Translations under genes and position numbers: made by a program
Shown here: piece by piece, positions 1 to 5,051 of the stretch
Layout of the letters: every line of letters starts with the position of its first letter
How positions within the stretch are numbered: the stretch's first letter is position 1
Origin: Sphingobacteriales bacterium
GTDB lineage: Bacteria > Bacteroidota > Bacteroidia > Chitinophagales > Chitinophagaceae
DNA: 5,051 bases
Reading direction: 5' to 3'
Assembly: GCA_947472965.1 (NCBI GenBank)
Contig: CANJEF010000126.1
Coordinates: 1-5,051, forward strand
The notes under the pieces: model-generated
The model's input: only the letters and a program-made list of their open reading frames with translations
Told to the model about the DNA's origin: nothing
Databases searched by the model: none

Positions 1-37
1 CATTATTAAATTGTTAACGATAGGCAGGTTTAGTAAC

Positions 38-45
38 TATTTTTG
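38..45 (+). promoter_or_regulatory. Candidate Bacteroidota -7 promoter element for the caspase-like gene
   Basis: The bases TATTTTTG match the Bacteroidota -7 consensus TAnnTTTG. Transcription would start a few bases downstream, near position 50, giving a leader of roughly 45 nt to the ATG at 97. The nearest TTG that could act as a -33 element is at 11-13, a spacer of 24 bp, which is longer than the usual 19-21 bp, so the -33 half is weak. In AT-rich DNA an eight-base match with two free positions can occur by chance; its position just ahead of the gene is the main support. Confidence 0.4.
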
Positions 46-52
46 ATTATTT

Positions 53-60
53 CAAAGATA
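53..60 (-). promoter_or_regulatory. Candidate divergent -7 promoter element on the minus strand
   Basis: Read on the minus strand these bases are TATCTTTG, an exact TAnnTTTG match and identical to the element ahead of atpB. It would drive transcription leftwards, starting around 46-48. The first three bases of the window read ATG on the minus strand, so a divergent gene could begin there and run off the window. No TTTG is visible at the proper -33 distance, and only one codon of the supposed gene can be seen, so this is weak. Confidence 0.22.
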
Positions 61-96
61 ACTTTTTTAAATCTTAATTTTGTCAGTCTATCATGT

Positions 97-2280
97 ATGC
101 GGCTAACATTTTCAATACTCCTTTTTGCCTTCATGAATGCTCCCTTTGTGGGTATTTCACAGGAATCCTCCTTGTCATCAGTTGATTTCAAGCGGGTTAA
201 GCTTCATGAGGATATTGACAGATTGCAATTAAGGCTTTTAAGTCCAGTTGATTCCACCCAAAATCAAACCCACTTGGAGCTGGCAGATGTCAACCCTTGG
301 TACACCATGCGGCTTGATTCAATGCAGTATTTTTTTGAGTCAGATACAGCCCTTCCTCACCGGCTGAAAGTAAAATATCTAACTGGATTAATTTTGCTTT
401 TACAGGAATCTATAGAACGCAAGCGACAAGATCTGGTAGATGAAAAATATGGAACTGATTTGCTAAGCGCCTATGCAAGGGTTGTAAAAACCGATAAACT
501 CGGGAATTCATTGATGGGGTTGGCAAAAGAGAATCCTTATTCAATCAATGCTGCCATCTTTGGTAGTAATACTGTCTTTTTTGATCATCCTGAAATTATG
601 GATCTTAAGATTGAGGTTTACAAACAGTTTGCGGATTTGTTTCCTGAAAAAGTGCTTTCCACATTAGAGCCTTATCTCAATTTGCGGCTGGCCGATACTT
701 TGATTATCCGTTCAGCAAAACAATTTCCGTCTCAATTTTACGATTATGCTTCTGCTTCAAAGTCGGAGCTCGGAAAAAAAATAAAGACAGTGCAGGATTC
801 AACTGTTCAGATGTTGTACAAAATTGCACAAGATAAATCTGGCCGGTTGTTGTTCCCCTTTCTGCCATTATTATTGGAGCATACCCTAACGTATGAAAAG
901 TTGAAAGCCAATAGCGCTAGGGAAGTGGCTTATTTTTCAATGCTTGTACAAGCTAGAATTGAACTTGGAAAAAAAGAGGATGCTGATAAAATATCCTTCT
1001 TCAAAGAGGAAATGGATAGGATGATCATTCGAAAGTCAGAAGAAATTTTTATTAACCAAATCAATACCCGCCATGAACTTGGCGATAGTGCAAGATTCAG
1101 CATTATACGGTCTTTCAAACCACTAGAAATCTATTACCTCATTGTCTCCGGCGAAAACACATTATACACTTCCAGTTATCTTGGTCTATACAAGAGGATG
1201 ATGGAAAGATGTTCTGGAATGCGGGCAGATTCAATACTTTTAAGCGTTGGCCATGACCGCTTCAGAAAATTTTTGAAGATGGCTGCTGCCTACAATAAGC
1301 TGGGCGATTTTTTGAATAATATGCCTGATTCTACTGCGTTTTCACTTATAAAAAAATTTGTTATTGGACTTGATCAAGGTGCTGATATTGCTGATGCTGT
1401 TGATGTAGCCGATGCATTTGCCAGTGTTGAGGGCACCAAATTAAAAGTGCAAATAATTGATGAAGTAATATCTAATCTGGTTCAGGCAGAAGCTGCAGGC
1501 AATATGAAGGGTATCCGTATTTACGGATTGCTAAACACCCTTTTTGATAGTTCTAAAAACATCAATCTTGTTTTGGATACTGTTTACCAAATTCCTGATG
1601 TGTTCAATGTGAACTACAATGATGTTGCAGACATTGCAGGTAAGGTTGTGGAGCAGGTATTTTTTTATGGAGATCAGGACAGCAAAGTGTCTTATGATAA
1701 TTTTATGACTGGTTTTAGAGATAAAGCCGAATGGAAAATTATTGAGAAGGAAAACTGGGTGGAGATTCGTTCTTTGATTGGAAAGTCGATTTGGATTTTT
1801 GCAAATCTTCCATTCGCAAATCCAGCTGAAAGTGAAAAATATATCAAGGCCCAACATTTATTGAAGGATTATCTTGATAGCATGAAAATTTTTCCTACAG
1901 TTGTAGTTCACCGTGGGCATAGTTATTACCTAAAACAAACAATCAATCAATTTCCCCCCAATGCAAAAATCATCTTGGTTGGATCTTGTGGTGGATATCA
2001 GCTATTGAATGCAATGTTAGAGAAGTGTATGAACGCCCATATTATTTCAACAAAAGAAGTGGGTACAAAAACCGTTAATGATCCTATCTTGAAATCGATC
2101 AATGAAGCCCTTCGAAATGGTGCAAATATTAATTGGATTAATTTCTGGACGAACTTAGGGAATCAATTTTCTTCAGGATTAGATAAATTGCGTTTTGAAA
2201 ATTATATTCCGCCCCATAAAAACTTGGGAGCAATTTTTATAAAAGCGTATTCTTCCATTTTGGAAAGGGGGGCAAATTGA
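97..2280 (+). CDS. Exported helical protein with predicted C-terminal caspase-like (clan CD) cysteine peptidase domain
   Basis: I do not recognise this 727-residue protein as a named family. Residues 1-21 form a Sec signal peptide (basic MR, hydrophobic core, likely cleavage GIS|QES) with no lipobox cysteine. Residues about 30-550 look almost wholly alpha-helical, like a superhelical scaffold, without a clear TPR consensus. Residues about 560-700 alternate strand and helix as in the caspase fold: strand KSIWIFANLP, helix, strand VVVHRGHS (His605, His608), helix, strand IILVGSCGGY (Cys631), helix, strand HIISTKEVG, helix. The hydrophobic strand ending in G-H, then a hydrophobic strand ending in C-G-G, is the clan CD dyad pattern. 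The His-Cys spacing of 23 is short, nearest to separase. No type IX sorting domain is seen at the C-terminus, so a periplasmic location is inferred. The reading frame is open back to a TTG at 43, but that codon lies inside the likely -7 element; ATG 97 is preferred because it starts directly on a signal peptide. The gene is real; the peptidase call is an inference. Confidence 0.6.
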   Translation: MRLTFSILLFAFMNAPFVGISQESSLSSVDFKRVKLHEDIDRLQLRLLSPVDSTQNQTHLELADVNPWYTMRLDSMQYFFESDTALPHRLKVKYLTGLILLLQESIERKRQDLVDEKYGTDLLSAYARVVKTDKLGNSLMGLAKENPYSINAAIFGSNTVFFDHPEIMDLKIEVYKQFADLFPEKVLSTLEPYLNLRLADTLIIRSAKQFPSQFYDYASASKSELGKKIKTVQDSTVQMLYKIAQDKSGRLLFPFLPLLLEHTLTYEKLKANSAREVAYFSMLVQARIELGKKEDADKISFFKEEMDRMIIRKSEEIFINQINTRHELGDSARFSIIRSFKPLEIYYLIVSGENTLYTSSYLGLYKRMMERCSGMRADSILLSVGHDRFRKFLKMAAAYNKLGDFLNNMPDSTAFSLIKKFVIGLDQGADIADAVDVADAFASVEGTKLKVQIIDEVISNLVQAEAAGNMKGIRIYGLLNTLFDSSKNINLVLDTVYQIPDVFNVNYNDVADIAGKVVEQVFFYGDQDSKVSYDNFMTGFRDKAEWKIIEKENWVEIRSLIGKSIWIFANLPFANPAESEKYIKAQHLLKDYLDSMKIFPTVVVHRGHSYYLKQTINQFPPNAKIILVGSCGGYQLLNAMLEKCMNAHIISTKEVGTKTVNDPILKSINEALRNGANINWINFWTNLGNQFSSGLDKLRFENYIPPHKNLGAIFIKAYSSILERGAN
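2262..2272 (+). promoter_or_regulatory. Purine-rich Shine-Dalgarno-like run before the ABC transporter gene
   Basis: GGAAAGGGGGG lies inside the last codons of the upstream gene and ends 4 nt before a TTG (2277-2279) that overlaps that gene's TGA stop. The spacing would suit a TTG start with translational coupling. It is about 25 nt from the ATG at 2298, too far to serve that codon directly. Bacteroidota rely little on Shine-Dalgarno pairing, so the run may simply encode Glu-Arg-Gly. Confidence 0.3.
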
Positions 2281-2297
2281 AAAGCGAAAAGACTAAA

Positions 2298-4085
2298 ATG
2301 GAAAAGACAAAAAAGAAAAATATTTTTGATTTCAAGTTGCTGCTGCGGATATATGCTTTCGCAAAGCCCTATTCTTCTCGGTTTTATTTTTCTGTATTTC
2401 TTGCCATTATATTGGCTGTGATGGCTCCTTTGCGACCTTTACTTATTAATAAGACCTTACAGGCGGTCAATGGTGTATCTGCTGGCGAATCATCAGCAGT
2501 AAGGGATTTATTAATTACCATTACCATCATTCAATTGGGAATTCTTTTGCTCGAAAGTGGATTCCGATTTTCATTCTCATACTTAACTTCCTGGTTGGGT
2601 CATCGTGTGGTGAAAGATATGCGCACCAAGGTTTTTGAAAAAATATTATCATTGAATTTAAAACAGTTTGATAAGACACCGATTGGAATGCTTACCACCA
2701 GAACCATCAATGACATTGAAGCAATTAATGATATATTTTCAGAAGGGTTGATCCCAATTCTTGCGGATATGCTTTCCATCATTGCAATTTTATCTGCAAT
2801 GATTTATACCAATTGGCAATTGACGTTGGTCTGTATAATTCCATTTCCATTTTTAATGGTTGCCGCCTATTTTTTCAAAGAAAGCGTAAATAAGTCGTTC
2901 AACAGTGTAAGGAATGCCATTGCCTCTCTCAACTCATTTGTGCAGGAGCATATTTCGGGTATGCAGATCATTCAGGCTTTTACTGCCGAGGAGCGTGAGC
3001 AGAAGAAATTTGAAAGGATCAATAGCCGTCACCGCAATGCCAACATTCAGGCTATTTTTGCCTATTCTGTATTCTTTCCTGTTGTAGAGATCATTTTGGC
3101 GTTTTCAATGGGGTTGCTGGTGTGGTATTCAGCCCGAAATGCGTATCAGATGGATGCAGCTGAGGCACTCTCGATAACAGGAAATATTGTATCCTTTATT
3201 TTGTTACTTAATCTATTATTTAGGCCATTAAGGGTAATTGCAGATAAATTTAATGTCTTGCAAATGGGTATGGTAGCTGGTGAGCGGGTATTTGTGGTAC
3301 TCGATAACAAGGACCATCTCACCGATTTACCGGATGCTACACGGAAACACATCAGGGGTAAAATTTCTTTTCAGCACGTTGGGTTTTATTATAGTGAGGG
3401 TCATCCTGTATTAAAGGATGTTACATTTGAACTAAAAGAAGGCGAAACAATGGCAATCGTGGGCCATACTGGCAGTGGAAAATCGACTATCATCGGTTTG
3501 TTGAACAGGCTTTACCAGCATCAGGAAGGATCCATTCTTATTGATGATCAACCAATTGAGACGATTTCACTTGCCTCTCTCCGAAAACAAATTGGCGTGG
3601 TCTTACAAGACGTATATCTGTTTTCCGGGTCGGTGTTTGAAAATATCACCCTGCGGGACCCATCAATCAGCATGGATGAAGTTGTGGCTGCGGCTAAGAT
3701 GATTGGAATCCACGACTTTATCCAACAACTGCCAGGAGGGTATCATTATGATGTGATGGAGAGGGGAGGGACCCTTTCATTGGGACAAAGACAATTGATC
3801 TCATTCATTAGGGCCTTGCTTTTCAAGCCTGCCATTTTGGTATTGGATGAGGCAACTTCCTCGGTTGACAGCCAAACTGAACTGCTAATTCAGCATGCAA
3901 TTGAGGTTTTAACGCAGGGTAGAACGTCCATTATTATTGCCCACAGGCTTTCCACAGTCAGAAAGGCCAACCAAATCCTGGTATTGGACCAGGGGGAAGT
4001 GAAGGAATCTGGGACCCATGAAGAACTTATCAAGATGGGCGGGCAATATGCCAAACTGAAGCTTTTGCAGGACCATAATCAATAA
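2298..4085 (+). CDS. ABC exporter half-transporter (fused permease and ATPase, MsbA/MdlB/YheH-like)
   Basis: This 595-residue inner-membrane protein has the usual length and order of a type IV ABC exporter and would work as a dimer, exporting an unknown substrate using ATP. The permease part has six hydrophobic segments near residues 30-50, 71-92, 151-172, 174-194, 256-278 and 296-316. The ATPase part is complete: A-loop tyrosines 364-365, Walker A GHTGSGKST 389-397 (Lys395), Q-loop Gln437, signature LSLGQ 493-497, Walker B ILVLDE with Asp517 and catalytic Glu518, D-loop SSVD, and switch His549. The signature has Leu where LSGGQ has Gly, a known variant. No site is degenerate, so a homodimer is possible. 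There is no C39 peptidase domain, so it is not a bacteriocin-processing exporter. ATG 2298 is chosen because ATG is favoured and the upstream bases are A-rich; TTG 2277 would add seven residues. The 17 bp gap to the upstream gene suggests one operon. Family assignment is firm, substrate unknown. Confidence 0.95.
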   Translation: MEKTKKKNIFDFKLLLRIYAFAKPYSSRFYFSVFLAIILAVMAPLRPLLINKTLQAVNGVSAGESSAVRDLLITITIIQLGILLLESGFRFSFSYLTSWLGHRVVKDMRTKVFEKILSLNLKQFDKTPIGMLTTRTINDIEAINDIFSEGLIPILADMLSIIAILSAMIYTNWQLTLVCIIPFPFLMVAAYFFKESVNKSFNSVRNAIASLNSFVQEHISGMQIIQAFTAEEREQKKFERINSRHRNANIQAIFAYSVFFPVVEIILAFSMGLLVWYSARNAYQMDAAEALSITGNIVSFILLLNLLFRPLRVIADKFNVLQMGMVAGERVFVVLDNKDHLTDLPDATRKHIRGKISFQHVGFYYSEGHPVLKDVTFELKEGETMAIVGHTGSGKSTIIGLLNRLYQHQEGSILIDDQPIETISLASLRKQIGVVLQDVYLFSGSVFENITLRDPSISMDEVVAAAKMIGIHDFIQQLPGGYHYDVMERGGTLSLGQRQLISFIRALLFKPAILVLDEATSSVDSQTELLIQHAIEVLTQGRTSIIIAHRLSTVRKANQILVLDQGEVKESGTHEELIKMGGQYAKLKLLQDHNQ

Positions 4086-4130
4086 TATCCAGTTTTTTTA
4101 GGATTGCGTGGTTTTCAATTCAGGCATCAC

Positions 4131-4138
4131 TATCTTTG
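4131..4138 (+). promoter_or_regulatory. Bacteroidota -7 promoter element for atpB
   Basis: TATCTTTG matches the TAnnTTTG consensus exactly and sits 17 nt before the atpB ATG. Transcription would start around 4143-4146, leaving a leader of only about 10-13 nt. A TTG at 4104-4106 is 24 bp upstream, longer than the usual spacer, so no good -33 element is visible. The element lies in the only gap between the ABC transporter gene and atpB, so atpB is likely transcribed on its own. Confidence 0.55.
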
Positions 4139-4148
4139 CGAAAAATTT

Positions 4149-4152
4149 GGAG
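4149..4152 (+). promoter_or_regulatory. Short Shine-Dalgarno-like GGAG before atpB
   Basis: GGAG stands 3 nt before the ATG at 4156. The spacing is shorter than usual, but with the signal peptide directly downstream it supports this ATG as the start of atpB. Confidence 0.4.
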
Positions 4153-4155
4153 AAA

Positions 4156-5051
4156 ATGATTCGCATCAAGTGGCTCAGGTTGTTTCAGGCAGTGATTTAC
4201 AGTCTTTTTTTACTCGTTTTTTCTACTGGTTTGAAGGCCAACGAAGAAGGAACAAGTGAAAAGCTAGATCCAGCCAAAATAATCATGGAGCATATACAAG
4301 ATTCACATGAGTTCCATTTTTTTACCCTCAAGCAAAAAGACGGTGGTGAATTCCATGCAACGATCCCTCTACCTGTCATTTTATATTCTCCTCAAAAAGG
4401 ACTGTCGATTTTTTCTTCATCTAAATTTCACCATGGTCACGAAGAGCATGCTGGCTATAAAATGGAAGAAGGGAAAGTACATGCAGTTGAAGCGGGTGTA
4501 TCGGTATATGATTTTTCCATCACCAAAAACGTGGTTCAAATGTTTTTGGCCCTGTTGATATTGGTTGTTTTGATGATTAGTATCGCAAACCGCTATAAAA
4601 AAGGGATTGGTGTAACATCTGCTCCAACCGGATGGCAAAATGCGATAGAGCCCATTATTTCTTTTGTGAGAGATGAAGTTGCAAAGCCAAATTTGGCGGG
4701 CAAATATTACAAATATCTTCCCTATCTGTTAACGGTATTCTTTTTTATTCTGATCAATAATATTTTCGGTTTGCTACCCGGTTCTGCCAATGTTACAGGT
4801 AACATTGCCTTCACAGTAGTGCTAGGTGTTATTTCTTTCTTTGTTATTATCTTCAGTACAAACAAGCATTTTTGGGGACATATTTTCTGGTACCCTGGTG
4901 TTCCAATGGTAGTTAGGTTATTTATCATGCTACCAGTTGAACTGTTGGGCATCGTCACGAAACCCTTTGCGTTGATTGTACGTCTTTTTGCAAACATGGT
5001 TGCAGGCCATATTATTATTTTGAGTTTCATCACATTGATTTTTATTTTTGG
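4156..5051 (+). CDS. atpB: F1Fo ATP synthase subunit a (5' part; runs off the window)
   Basis: Subunit a forms the two proton half-channels beside the c-ring and passes protons to it, driving ATP synthesis in the inner membrane. The first 298 residues are present; the end lies past the window. Residues 1-28 are a signal peptide (likely cleavage LKA|NEE), followed by a periplasmic extension of about 95 residues with a histidine-rich patch HHGHEEH (92-98). Both are typical of Bacteroidota AtpB and absent from the E. coli protein. Hydrophobic segments lie near 126-144, 188-208 and 216-235, then the core region from 255. By alignment by eye, Arg276 in the RLFANMVAGH motif matches the essential E. 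coli Arg210, Asn280 matches Asn214, and Glu262 in LPVELLG matches Glu196. His285 replaces E. coli Glu219, as in mitochondrial ATP6 (motif RLTANITAGH). It has its own likely promoter and should be followed by atpE, atpF, atpH, atpA and atpG. No AtpI- or AtpZ-like gene precedes it here. Confidence 0.97.
   Translation, partial: MIRIKWLRLFQAVIYSLFLLVFSTGLKANEEGTSEKLDPAKIIMEHIQDSHEFHFFTLKQKDGGEFHATIPLPVILYSPQKGLSIFSSSKFHHGHEEHAGYKMEEGKVHAVEAGVSVYDFSITKNVVQMFLALLILVVLMISIANRYKKGIGVTSAPTGWQNAIEPIISFVRDEVAKPNLAGKYYKYLPYLLTVFFFILINNIFGLLPGSANVTGNIAFTVVLGVISFFVIIFSTNKHFWGHIFWYPGVPMVVRLFIMLPVELLGIVTKPFALIVRLFANMVAGHIIILSFITLIFIF

Noticed and set aside
2..46. A plus-strand frame open from 2 to a TGA at 44-46 might be the tail of an upstream gene.
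   Set aside because: Only 14 codons are visible, with no recognisable residues, and the stretch overlaps the promoter-like element; it cannot be supported from this window.
1378..1422. Short repeated Ala-Asp pattern (ADIADAVDVADAF) in the helical region.
   Set aside because: It is a brief, imperfect run in both DNA and protein, fits an ordinary amphipathic helix and shows no tandem expansion.
1531..1857. Minus-strand open frame of 108 codons within the caspase-like gene.
   Set aside because: The plus-strand frame is continuous with a signal peptide and ordered structure; the antisense product has no recognisable features.
2265..2280. A -1 slip on the run of six G would move ribosomes from the caspase-like gene into the ABC transporter frame and produce a fusion protein.
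   Set aside because: The frames do line up, but the run does not form a classic X XXY YYZ slippery heptamer, no downstream stem is evident, and both genes have normal ends and starts. Ordinary coupling explains the overlap better.
4086..4110. Possible terminator after the ABC transporter: ATCC and GGAT flank a T-rich stretch.
   Set aside because: The stem would be only four base pairs with the T run inside the loop instead of after the stem, so it is not an intrinsic terminator.
4307..4558. Plus-strand open frame of 83 codons.
   Set aside because: It lies entirely within atpB in another frame and its product resembles nothing; atpB is clearly the coding frame here.
4417..5033. Minus-strand open frames opposite atpB (4417-4638 and 4722-5033).
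   Set aside because: They are antisense shadows of a well-conserved coding gene and show no recognisable protein features.

Overview
The window most likely comes from a member of the Bacteroidota, probably a Cytophagales-type bacterium. Three observations support this: AT-rich DNA, exact matches to the Bacteroidota -7 promoter element (TAnnTTTG) just ahead of genes, and an atpB gene of the Bacteroidota type, with a signal peptide and a long periplasmic N-terminal extension. The exact genus cannot be told from this sequence.

Layout, left to right, with all three genes on the + strand. (1) Positions 1-96 are a short non-coding stretch with a -7 promoter match on each strand, so this may be a divergent promoter region. 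(2) Positions 97-2280 encode an exported protein of 727 residues that I do not recognise as a named family. It is a signal peptide, a long alpha-helical region, and a C-terminal domain whose strand/helix order and His...Cys pair look like a clan CD (caspase/separase/CHAT-like) cysteine peptidase. (3) Positions 2298-4085 encode a complete ABC exporter half-transporter with all nucleotide-binding motifs intact. It begins 17 bp after the previous stop, or overlaps it if a TTG start is used, so the two genes probably share a transcript. (4) Positions 4086-4155 are an intergenic gap with a good -7 element and a very short predicted leader. (5) From 4156 to the window edge runs the 5' part of atpB, subunit a of the F1Fo ATP synthase, presumably the first gene of an atp operon continuing to the right.

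atpB is housekeeping and appears to have its own promoter. The two genes before it form a separate unit of unknown purpose. The most notable item is the predicted exported caspase-like protein paired with an ABC exporter. Both the peptidase reading and any functional link to the transporter are inferences from motif and gene order. I saw no RNA genes, mobile elements, CRISPR arrays or convincing intrinsic terminators.
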